Shown piece by piece: positions 1 through 5,574 of a DNA stretch of 8,468 nucleotides. The position numbers were made by a program, and so were the translations under genes. How positions within the stretch are numbered: the stretch's first letter is position 1; each line of letters begins with the position of its first letter. Origin of the DNA: Acidobacteriota bacterium (GTDB taxonomy: Bacteria; Acidobacteriota; Vicinamibacteria; Vicinamibacterales; SCN-69-37); the NCBI GenBank assembly GCA_024653875.1, contig JANLHE010000358.1, positions 1 through 8,468 on the forward strand, in the 5' to 3' direction. The notes under the pieces were generated by a model that saw nothing but the letters and a program-made list of their open reading frames with translations, had not been told where the DNA came from and did not search any database.

Positions 1-41
1 ACCAGGCACAACGCGAGGAGGAACAGGAGGTGTTTTGTCAT
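1..41 (-). CDS. 5' end of a putative secreted protein (partial)
   Basis: Only the first 13 complete codons lie in the window, starting at an ATG read leftward from position 41. They encode MTKHLLFLLALCL, a short basic N-terminus followed by an unbroken Leu/Ala-rich hydrophobic stretch, as in a Sec signal peptide or a lipoprotein leader; the Cys at codon 12 could be a lipobox Cys but the context is incomplete. A weak GGGG run lies 5 bases before the start. It begins 37 bases after the stop of the preceding gene on the same strand, so it probably belongs to the same operon. The mature protein is outside the window and no function can be given. The reading depends on 41 bases and could be spurious. 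Confidence 0.45.
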   Translation of the reverse strand, partial: MTKHLLFLLALCL

Positions 42-78
42 GACGCCCCGTGCTGCGTGGCGCCGAGGTAACGAGTGG

Positions 79-594
79 TCATGGGGTGATGTCTTTCCAT
101 GTCAGCGCGAAGATGCCTGGCGCCCACGCGATCGTCCAGGCGACGAGATGCCAGAGATAGTTCCGGGCCTCAGGGTGATCCGTCCAGATCCCAGAGACGA
201 GATAGAACGTGATGCCGCTGCCCACCGCCGCGAGTACTCCGGGTACCGCCCAACGGCGCGGCTTCATCAGGTCACCACGTAGCCACGCGGCGACGGCCGC
301 CAGCATCATCCACATGAGCACCCAGGCGGCAATAAGCGCGCCGAGGTACCCGGCCAGGCCCACAACCGCATAGAACGCGAGGGCGCCGGCCACACCGGCC
401 ACGATGCCACCGAATGCGCCTCGCACCAGGGCACCGGTGTGGTGGCCAAGCACAAGGCCCACCGCCAGCAGCAGGACAGCGCCGTGGACGACGCCATGCA
501 GCGTTGTGTGCCGCACGCCGTACTCGAACCAGATGAAATCCCCCAGCGTGGCGACCAGGGCCACGAAGACGGGACGGGCAATGTGAATCAGCAC
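79..594 (-). CDS. Small multi-pass membrane protein of unknown function
   Basis: This is a 171-residue, strongly hydrophobic protein that I do not assign to a family. Four to five membrane segments are visible (roughly residues 36-50, 60-80, 84-105, 117-136 and 146-166; the region 9-23 is also hydrophobic). The N-terminal part has closely spaced histidines (H29, H33, H37, then H51-H52) around GVRHTTLHG, near D19, W22 and E24, which could form a metal or heme site; this is inference only. The start is a GTG. The sequence TAGGAACCAGCC just before it holds an AGGA ribosome-binding site 7 bases from the GTG, and this site overlaps the stop codon of the upstream transporter gene. The 9-base gap and the overlapping RBS support translation coupled to the MFS gene. 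It may be an accessory to the transporter or a membrane enzyme of the same pathway. Confidence 0.8.
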   Translation of the reverse strand: MLIHIARPVFVALVATLGDFIWFEYGVRHTTLHGVVHGAVLLLAVGLVLGHHTGALVRGAFGGIVAGVAGALAFYAVVGLAGYLGALIAAWVLMWMMLAAVAAWLRGDLMKPRRWAVPGVLAAVGSGITFYLVSGIWTDHPEARNYLWHLVAWTIAWAPGIFALTWKDITP

Positions 595-603
595 GGCTGG
601 TTC

Positions 604-1923
604 CTATTCGGGCAGCGCGGTTCCCTTGGGCTCCGGCAGGAAGAAGCTGAGCGCGAATCCCGCCGCGTACACGAAGGCCGCGACGATGGTCGCCGCCTTC
701 GCCAGCTGGAGGGGCGGCGCGCCCACCATGATCGGCGCCAGCAGCGACGTCGTCACGAACGCGAACGACGTGCCCAGCATGCGGCCGCCGATGTTGGCGG
801 CGAAGGCTTCGCCCGTGCCGCGCAGGTGCGTGGGATAGACGCGAGGCAGGTAGTTGCCCCAGAAGCTGAACTGCGCCACGGTGAAGAGCCCCGCCAGGAA
901 GATGCCCCACTTGAACAGCTCGAGGTTCTCCCGGGCCGGGATGAGAAACACCAGCGGCACGACGATCAACCCGGGCACCTGGAACACCCAGAGCAGCCGG
1001 CGGCGTCCGACGATCACGAGGGCCAGCGCCGCGAGCGCGAAGCGGCCCACCAGCCCGCCGATCTCCTGGTACGACTGGACGGCGGAAATCACTTCCTGCT
1101 GCGCGGGCCGCGCGAGCCCCTGCACTTCAGGCAGGCCCGGGACGATGCCAGGCACCTGCTGGATGGCGCCGAAGGCCGCGCCGTACGCGCACGCGAACAT
1201 CAGGGTCGTGACGATCGTGGTGCGCCGAAGCTCTGGACTGAAGATGGCGGCGATGCTCGGGCGCCGCAGGGTGCCGGCCACGCGCTTCGCCTCCCAGGCC
1301 GGAGACTCGGGCAGGAACGGCCGGATGATGATGAGCGGCAGCGCCGGGATGACGCCCGACATCAGGGTGTAGCGCCACGCGTCGTGCTGGCCGTAGATCG
1401 CGGGCAGCAGATCGGCGTACCGCACACAGAGAAAATACGCGCCGGTGACCAGTAGACCGCCGATCGACGAAAACGCCTGCGTGTATCCGAGCACCTTCTC
1501 GCGCTGCCTGGCATCCGAGAACAGCTCCGCGACCCAGGCCACGGCGGCCACGAACTCCACGCACACACCGATGAACGTGGTGCAGCGGAAGAACAGGAAC
1601 ATCCACACGTTCGTGCTGAAGCCGGCCGCGAGCGCGGAGAACGCGTAGAGCAGGATGCTCCACACGAGAACCCGGCGGCGGCCGTATCGATCGGTCAGGT
1701 ACCCGCCGATCAGGCCGAAGAAACCGCCGGCCACGGCCGGAATCCAGAACAGCAACCCGACCCAGTAGCTGAAGGTCGGCGTCCCCGGCGCTGCATTCAC
1801 CAACGCCGCCAGCGCCGGCCGCACGATGAGCGGCAACATCAGGAGTTCGTAGATATCGAACGCGAAGCCGAGGGCGGCAATCGCGCAAATCAACCACTGC
1901 ACAGGCGTGAGCCGGTTCGTCAT
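604..1923 (-). CDS. MFS transporter, sugar-porter/metabolite:H+ symporter-like
   Basis: A 439-residue protein with about 12 predicted membrane helices in two six-helix halves, the normal size for the major facilitator superfamily. Visible family marks: an acidic residue in the first helix (GFAFDIYE, D23); the motif A loop between helices 2 and 3, GGYLTDRYGRRR, residues 73-84; the PESPAW signature at 205-210 at the start of the central cytoplasmic loop, typical of sugar porters and related organic-acid/aromatic-acid symporters; and YPTHLRGTG with a following GGRMLG in the second half, typical of the metabolite:H+ symporter branch. It should move a small solute across the inner membrane by proton coupling; substrate and direction cannot be read from sequence. 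The ATG at 1923 has a strong AGGGGAG ribosome-binding site 6 bases upstream. It sits 54 bases after the ABA4-like gene and 9 bases before the small membrane-protein gene. In this operon it is a candidate exporter of the product or importer of a precursor. Confidence 0.92.
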   Translation of the reverse strand: MTNRLTPVQWLICAIAALGFAFDIYELLMLPLIVRPALAALVNAAPGTPTFSYWVGLLFWIPAVAGGFFGLIGGYLTDRYGRRRVLVWSILLYAFSALAAGFSTNVWMFLFFRCTTFIGVCVEFVAAVAWVAELFSDARQREKVLGYTQAFSSIGGLLVTGAYFLCVRYADLLPAIYGQHDAWRYTLMSGVIPALPLIIIRPFLPESPAWEAKRVAGTLRRPSIAAIFSPELRRTTIVTTLMFACAYGAAFGAIQQVPGIVPGLPEVQGLARPAQQEVISAVQSYQEIGGLVGRFALAALALVIVGRRRLLWVFQVPGLIVVPLVFLIPARENLELFKWGIFLAGLFTVAQFSFWGNYLPRVYPTHLRGTGEAFAANIGGRMLGTSFAFVTTSLLAPIMVGAPPLQLAKAATIVAAFVYAAGFALSFFLPEPKGTALPE

Positions 1924-1929
1924 CAGGCA

Positions 1930-1936
1930 CTCCCCT
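1930..1936 (-). promoter_or_regulatory. Strong Shine-Dalgarno of the MFS gene
   Basis: Read on the minus strand this is AGGGGAG, six bases before the ATG at 1923. It is the best-matching ribosome-binding site in the leftward operon, where most other starts rely on weak sites close to the preceding stop. It fixes the transporter start and suggests that this gene is translated independently of the one before it. Confidence 0.7.
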
Positions 1937-1977
1937 ACGACTTGGACCGCGGCATTATGGCACGGCCCGCCTGCGCG

Positions 1978-2469
1978 CTACGCGCTTCGGCGAGGAGGCG
2001 CGGGGGGAACCGAGTCGCGCCGGCGATGGGAGCGTGGGGGCTCCTCGCCCGGCCACTTGCGCACCACGGCGGCACGGACGATGAAGTACGTGAACAGGCC
2101 GAGGGGACCGACGACGAACGTCAAGGCGAGGCATGGCACCACGAGCAGGTGTGGCACCTCCAGGCGTTGCGCGTCGCGGACCTGCCACGCGCCAATGAAG
2201 AGGTCAAACGCCAGATAGTGCACCCAGCCCGCCAGCAGCAGCCACTCGTTCTGGAACATCCGGCCGACCTGCTCGATGGACCCGAAGCCGCCGGTATTCA
2301 AACCCACGTCCGAGACCATCGCGTAGAGATACAGCAGGGACAGCAGGCCGGGAATCACGTAGGCGGACAGCACACGCGTCCATCGCCAGGCGGGCAGCAC
2401 CGCCAACAACAGCCATCCCGGCAGGACGGCCAGGTTGGCGATGGTGAACAACTCCGGAGCGGACATCAT
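1978..2469 (-). CDS. ABA4-like (DUF4281) integral membrane protein
   Basis: A 163-residue protein with about four membrane helices (residues 7-27, 34-53, 76-95 and 108-131). The diagnostic part is GWVHYLAFDLFIGAW (81-95) followed by PCLALTFVVGPLGLFTYF (112-129), which matches the core of the ABA4 family (Arabidopsis ABA DEFICIENT 4, required for neoxanthin formation from violaxanthin) and its bacterial DUF4281 relatives. Conserved polar residues in this core are H84 and D89. The bacterial members have no settled reaction; a role on a terpenoid or carotenoid-like substrate in the inner membrane is inference by family. The C-terminal 25 or so residues form a Pro/Arg-rich cytosolic or periplasmic tail (PPRSHRRRDSVPPAPPRR), beyond the usual end of the domain. 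The start is ATGATG; either Met could be used. A GGAAGG lies 11 bases upstream. It is 39 bases downstream of the thioesterase gene on the same strand. Confidence 0.85.
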   Translation of the reverse strand: MMSAPELFTIANLAVLPGWLLLAVLPAWRWTRVLSAYVIPGLLSLLYLYAMVSDVGLNTGGFGSIEQVGRMFQNEWLLLAGWVHYLAFDLFIGAWQVRDAQRLEVPHLLVVPCLALTFVVGPLGLFTYFIVRAAVVRKWPGEEPPRSHRRRDSVPPAPPRRSA

Positions 2470-2508
2470 GCGTCCGGCGGCCTTCCGGCCTCCGGGACTG
2501 CCCCCATG

Positions 2509-2910
2509 CTATCGCAATCGCGCGGCGATGGCCTCGGGCAAATCCACGGCCGTCACGCGCCCGTCGGCCGTCCGGGTGACGCTCGCCGAGGTCATCGAAC
2601 CGACGGCCACGATCTGCGCGCCTTTCTCCAAGGTGCAGGCATAGCGGATGGAGCGGCGTCCGACGGCCTCCACCTGAATCACCACCTCGAACTCCTCCTC
2701 AAAGCGCAGCGGCGCCTTGAAGTCGCAGGAGGCAGCCACGCGGGGGAAGCCGACGGCGCCGTCCGTGGGAGCCACGCTCATGCCCAGCGATCGCCACAGC
2801 GCGTGTTCGGCCTCCTCCATATAGCGGAAGTACCAACTGAAGTGGGCGATGCCCGCCAGGTCGGTTTCGTGGAACTGCACACGGCGCGGGTACCGGAACG
2901 CGACTGCCAT
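2509..2910 (-). CDS. Acyl-CoA/acyl-ACP thioesterase, 4HBT hotdog family (YbgC/FadM-like)
   Basis: A 133-residue single-domain hotdog protein, the usual size for the 4-hydroxybenzoyl-CoA thioesterase family. The N-terminal stretch VQFHETDLAGIAHFSWYFRYMEEA (residues 11-34, here described by its key positions) has the family layout: T16-D17 with D17 as the catalytic Asp candidate, G20, H23, then an aromatic-rich helix with Y27, Y30 and E32-E33, matching the xTDxxGxxHxxxYxxYxEEA pattern. It would hydrolyse a thioester on CoA or a carrier protein in the cytosol. The central part (FPRVAASCDFKAPLRFEEEF, 55-74) fits the conserved strand where the substrate phenyl or acyl group packs. It starts at an ATG 9 bases after the flavoenzyme stop, with only a weak ACGGG upstream, so translational coupling is likely. 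In context it may release an acyl product or edit a stalled intermediate of the pathway. Confidence 0.92.
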   Translation of the reverse strand: MAVAFRYPRRVQFHETDLAGIAHFSWYFRYMEEAEHALWRSLGMSVAPTDGAVGFPRVAASCDFKAPLRFEEEFEVVIQVEAVGRRSIRYACTLEKGAQIVAVGSMTSASVTRTADGRVTAVDLPEAIAARLR

Positions 2911-2919
2911 CCCGTAATG

Positions 2920-4167
2920 TTACGCGGTCGTGGCGGCAATCTCGGAGCGGGTGGCGCGCCTCGAGAACTCGTCGAGCGCCGCGTACAGCGGCGCGAGGTC
3001 GTTGAACACGTTCCCCACCAGGGTATCGACAATGGCGCCGTGCAGGTGGGGATAGACCGTCAGGAACTCCCGGAAGCTGAAGGACTGGTCGTAGAACGCG
3101 CAGACCAGTGCGCGAAAGCTCCGCACGGCATGCCGCTGCTGCTGCAGGTACGAGTCGAAGTGCCGGGCGGAGACGGCGCCCGTCTGCAGGCCCGCATGAA
3201 TGGCATCGGCCGCCAGCTCCCCGCTCTTGAGCGCGAGGAACACCCCCGTGGAAAAGAGCGGGTCAAGAAACGCGAAGGCGTCGCCCACCAGGCAGAAACC
3301 GTCCCCGGCAATCTGCGTCGAGTGGTACGAGTACTCGCCGGTGACGCGGACGGGCTCCACCTGCGCGCCGCCCTTGAGGTGATCGCGAATCCAGGCGCAG
3401 GAGTCCACCTCGCGCGCGAAGATCTCGGCCGGGTCGCGCGTGCCCCGGTAGAGGTATCCCGGTTCCCCCACGACGCCGACCGACACGATGTCTGAATGCT
3501 GGGGGATATACCAGAACCATCCCTTGTGCGGCACGTACGCCACGGTGGTCGCGCCCTCGTCCACCCCCGGATCCCGCCTGGCCCCCTTGAAGTAGCCCCA
3601 CACGGCGATCTTGTTCAGGTCGGCGTCGCGATCCTTCCACCCGAACTTGCGCGACAGCATCGAGTCCCGGCCGGAGGCATCCACCACCACCTTCGCGCGA
3701 ATCTCCAGGCCGCACGCGCCGTCCTGCCCGTCCGCGCGCACACCCGTCACGCGGCTGCCCTCCATCAGCACATCGCGCACGGTGACGCCCTGCCTCACAT
3801 GGACGCCCTTCTCGCACGCGTTGTCGAGCAGCATTGCGTCGAACTCGCTGCGCACCACCTGCCAGGTGACGGCGCACTCGTGCTTGATCGTCTGGAAGAA
3901 GTAGAACGGCTGCGAGACCTTGCCGGTGATCGACACGAACTGCACGCTGTACTTCCTCGGGTTCGCCGACTGACGCAACTTGTCGACCACGCCCAGGCGG
4001 TTCAGCGTGAACCACGTATAGGGAATCAGGGATTCACCAATGTGGTACCGCGGCATCAGCTCGCGTTCCAGGAGCAGCACCTTGTGCCCGTGCTGCGCCA
4101 GCAAAGCCGCGGCGGTCGAACCCGACGGACCGCCGCCGATCACGATGGCGGCGTAGTTCTGGGTCAT
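2920..4167 (-). CDS. FAD-dependent oxidoreductase of the flavin-dependent halogenase family
   Basis: A 415-residue flavoprotein, counted from the ATG at 4167. Domain marks in order: the Rossmann FAD-binding GGGPSG at 11-16; the E34/R35 end of the second strand; RYHIGESLIP at 40-49, the family's GESLxP loop; a Lys (K72) in NPRKYSVQF at the position of the catalytic Lys of PltA-type halogenases (PKKFG); VVVDASGRDS at 161-169; GWFWYIP at 216-222, the W-x-W-x-I-P motif typical of flavin halogenases; GDAFAFLDP at 295-303, which completes the FAD site; and FLDPLFSTG at 300-308, fitting the F-x-x-P-x-x-S-x-G signature. Flavin halogenases use FADH2, O2 and halide to make HOX, which reacts through the Lys. 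The substrate is unknown: carrier-bound phenol or pyrrole-like rings are precedents for this clade. The halogenation reaction itself is inferred; a monooxygenase or reductase of the same fold remains possible. ATG overlaps the preceding TGA by one base; a GTG one codon earlier (4170) is an alternative start. Confidence 0.88.
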   Translation of the reverse strand: MTQNYAAIVIGGGPSGSTAAALLAQHGHKVLLLERELMPRYHIGESLIPYTWFTLNRLGVVDKLRQSANPRKYSVQFVSITGKVSQPFYFFQTIKHECAVTWQVVRSEFDAMLLDNACEKGVHVRQGVTVRDVLMEGSRVTGVRADGQDGACGLEIRAKVVVDASGRDSMLSRKFGWKDRDADLNKIAVWGYFKGARRDPGVDEGATTVAYVPHKGWFWYIPQHSDIVSVGVVGEPGYLYRGTRDPAEIFAREVDSCAWIRDHLKGGAQVEPVRVTGEYSYHSTQIAGDGFCLVGDAFAFLDPLFSTGVFLALKSGELAADAIHAGLQTGAVSARHFDSYLQQQRHAVRSFRALVCAFYDQSFSFREFLTVYPHLHGAIVDTLVGNVFNDLAPLYAALDEFSRRATRSEIAATTA

Positions 4168-5516
4168 CACGTGTACCGCACATCCCGATGGTGCGGAAGG
4201 AAGAATCCCGGCAGGAGCGTGTCCACCCGCAACAGGCCGTCGCGGGTCAGCTCAAGCCGGTCCCGCGTGCGCATGGCCAACACGCCGGTCGCCTCAAGCG
4301 CATCGAGGCTCTCGCGGAATCGGGCAGTCACGTCCACGCCGTACGTCTCCTGGAAATACGCCGGGCGAATCCACCCGCGTTTGAGCTGGAGAATGAACTC
4401 GCGAATCAGGCGTTCGTCACCTGTGGGCCGGTACGCCCGGCCGAGCGGCAGGCCGCCCTGCGCAATGGCGGCGCCGTACTTCTCCCAGGTGTCGAGGTTC
4501 TGCATGTGCACGCCGTTGACGTGGCCGAACGACGCGACGCCCAACCCGACCAGGTCCGCGCCCTGCCACAGGCGATCGCGATAGATGAACGTCGTGCGCG
4601 ACGGATCCTTCACGACGGTGTACGCGCTGCCGGCGTGGTAGCCGGCCGCCTCGAGCGCCGCGAACGCCTCGCCGACCCAGCGCCGCTTGGTGTCCCAGTT
4701 GGCAACCTCCTGGGCAAACTGACCCGTGCCCTTCAACTTGTCCGCGCTGATCGTGGTGTTGTACGGCAACTCCATCTGGTAGATGGTCACGCTGTCGGGC
4801 TCAAGCGCCAGGGTCCGTTCCACGCACCGCCGCCAGTTCGCGTCGGTCTCGCCGAGCATGCCGGCGATGAGGTCGATGTTGATCTGCGGAAACCCGAGCG
4901 CGCGCGCGAACGCGTACGCGCGGTCTATCTCCGGCGAACGGTGCGCGCGGCCGTTCAGTTCCAGCACCGTGTCGTCGAAATTCTCGACGCCCAGGCTCAA
5001 CCGCGTCACGCCCATCTGGCGGATGGCCGAGAGTTTGGCTTCGGTCAACGTACCCGGCTCGCACTCGAACGTGATTTCCTCCGCCTGCGCCCACGGCGTG
5101 TGCGTCGTGAGACGCTTCACCAGGCGCTCAAGTTGCCGCGTCGACAGAAACGACGGTGTCCCGCCGCCAAAGTAGACAAAATCCAGCGGCCGTCCGGCCA
5201 GCGCGTCGCAGCCGCGGTACAGGTCCCACTCGCTCGCAAGCAGGTCCAGGTATGACTCCACCTCCTGCGCGTTCTTGTTCGTGTAGACCCGGAAGTAGCA
5301 GAAGTGGCACCGCTTCCGGCAGAACGGAATGTGCAGGTACAGGCCGAGCGGCACGCGCCGTGAACCACCACCGGTTGGCGACGGGCGGTGCAGCGCCGGC
5401 AGGGCCTCTGTCGTAACGGCCTCAGGCGTCCACACCGAAAACGGCGGGTAGTTGGCGACGAAGTAACTGCCGACCTCCGTCACCGGGGCCGCGCCTTCGC
5501 CGTTCGGGTCATGCAT
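4167..5516 (-). CDS. HemN-like radical SAM protein (coproporphyrinogen III oxidase family)
   Basis: A 449-residue protein with HemN/HemW architecture. LYLHIPFCRKRCHFCYFRV contains the C66-x3-C70-x2-C73 motif for a [4Fe-4S] cluster; VYFGGGTPSFLS (GGGTP 117-121) is the SAM-binding glycine motif; then come RLSLGVENFDD, INIDLIAGMLGE, IYQMELPYNTT and LVGLGVASFG, which line up with successive strands of the HemN barrel, and a HemN_C winged-helix domain closes the protein. Unlike true HemN (CxxxCxxCxC) there is no fourth Cys, as in HemW-type relatives. About 55 residues precede the core and include SYFVANYPPFSVW (17-29). HemN-like proteins include heme chaperones, methyltransferases and cyclopropanases of natural-product pathways, so heme synthesis should not be assumed; the operon suggests a pathway enzyme. 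The start at 5516 is chosen because the frame stays open upstream to 5750 only by running into the divergent receptor gene. There is no clear Shine-Dalgarno, and a -10-like box lies 10 bases upstream, so the mRNA may be nearly leaderless. Confidence 0.88.
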   Translation of the reverse strand: MHDPNGEGAAPVTEVGSYFVANYPPFSVWTPEAVTTEALPALHRPSPTGGGSRRVPLGLYLHIPFCRKRCHFCYFRVYTNKNAQEVESYLDLLASEWDLYRGCDALAGRPLDFVYFGGGTPSFLSTRQLERLVKRLTTHTPWAQAEEITFECEPGTLTEAKLSAIRQMGVTRLSLGVENFDDTVLELNGRAHRSPEIDRAYAFARALGFPQINIDLIAGMLGETDANWRRCVERTLALEPDSVTIYQMELPYNTTISADKLKGTGQFAQEVANWDTKRRWVGEAFAALEAAGYHAGSAYTVVKDPSRTTFIYRDRLWQGADLVGLGVASFGHVNGVHMQNLDTWEKYGAAIAQGGLPLGRAYRPTGDERLIREFILQLKRGWIRPAYFQETYGVDVTARFRESLDALEATGVLAMRTRDRLELTRDGLLRVDTLLPGFFLPHHRDVRYT

Positions 5517-5526
5517 CGTGACAATC

Positions 5527-5532
5527 ACTATA
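5527..5532 (-). promoter_or_regulatory. -10-like box for the radical SAM operon
   Basis: On the minus strand this reads TATAGT, 5 of 6 to TATAAT, and shares four bases with the rightward -10. The expected start site near 5519-5521 is only 3-5 bases from the ATG at 5516, which fits the absence of a Shine-Dalgarno there. The -35 position is weak. Confidence 0.35.
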
Positions 5533-5534
5533 CT
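5529..5534 (+). promoter_or_regulatory. -10-like box for the receptor gene
   Basis: TATACT matches the TATAAT consensus at 5 of 6 positions. Transcription would begin near 5541, leaving a 5' untranslated leader of about 34 bases that contains the inverted repeat and the Shine-Dalgarno. The -35 position (5506-5511, GGGTCA) is poor. Confidence 0.4.
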
Positions 5535-5536
5535 TT

Positions 5537-5550
5537 CGGGAGACGTCCCG
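5537..5550. repeat. 14-base inverted repeat, possible operator or leader hairpin
   Basis: CGGGA-GACG-TCCCG is a perfect 5-bp dyad with a 4-base loop. It sits at the expected transcription start of the receptor gene and about 5 bases past the shared -10 region. It could be a repressor site or a small hairpin at the 5' end of the mRNA. In GC-rich DNA a 5-bp dyad can occur by chance. Confidence 0.3.
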
Positions 5551-5560
5551 TGTTTCGATG

Positions 5561-5568
5561 AGGAGAGG
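5561..5568 (+). promoter_or_regulatory. Shine-Dalgarno that fixes the GTG start of the receptor
   Basis: AGGAGAGG lies 6 bases before GTG at 5575 (AGGAG itself is 9 bases away). With the immediately following Lys-Thr-Arg and hydrophobic signal peptide, it settles the GTG as the start; there is no suitable ATG nearby in this frame. Confidence 0.75.
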
Positions 5569-5574
5569 ATTCCT

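Larger units (their letters stand above)
5517..5574. promoter_or_regulatory. Divergent intergenic promoter region
   Basis: These 58 bases are the only space between the leftward operon and the rightward receptor gene, so promoters of both units should lie here or just inside the coding regions. It is the most AT-rich spot in an otherwise GC-rich window. It holds overlapping -10-like hexamers on both strands, a 14-base inverted repeat and the receptor's ribosome-binding site. No good -35 hexamer is seen for either direction: 17 bases from each -10 the best fit is about 3 of 6 to TTGACA. Confidence 0.6.

Noticed and set aside
2470..2508. GC-rich GGCC-containing hairpin between the thioesterase and ABA4-like genes as a terminator
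   Set aside because: The stem (GGCC...GGCC) is short, no T-run follows in the direction of transcription, and the position is inside a tight operon.
1942..3495. 517-codon plus-strand open frame across the ABA4-like, thioesterase and flavoenzyme genes
   Set aside because: Low-complexity Arg/His/Gly/Gln-rich translation crossing several well-supported minus-strand genes and their gaps; a GC-bias shadow. The long plus frames at 439-1455, 3496-4584 and 4188-5255 are rejected for the same reason.
2920..4167. Geranylgeranyl reductase or generic FAD monooxygenase as the primary call
   Set aside because: The GWFWYIP and FLDPLFSTG motifs and the Lys after the GESLIP loop fit flavin halogenases better; the alternative is kept only as a caveat.
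4167..5516. Naming the gene hemN or hemW
   Set aside because: The fourth Cys of HemN is missing, the N-terminal segment is unusual for HemW, and the neighbours are not heme or housekeeping genes.
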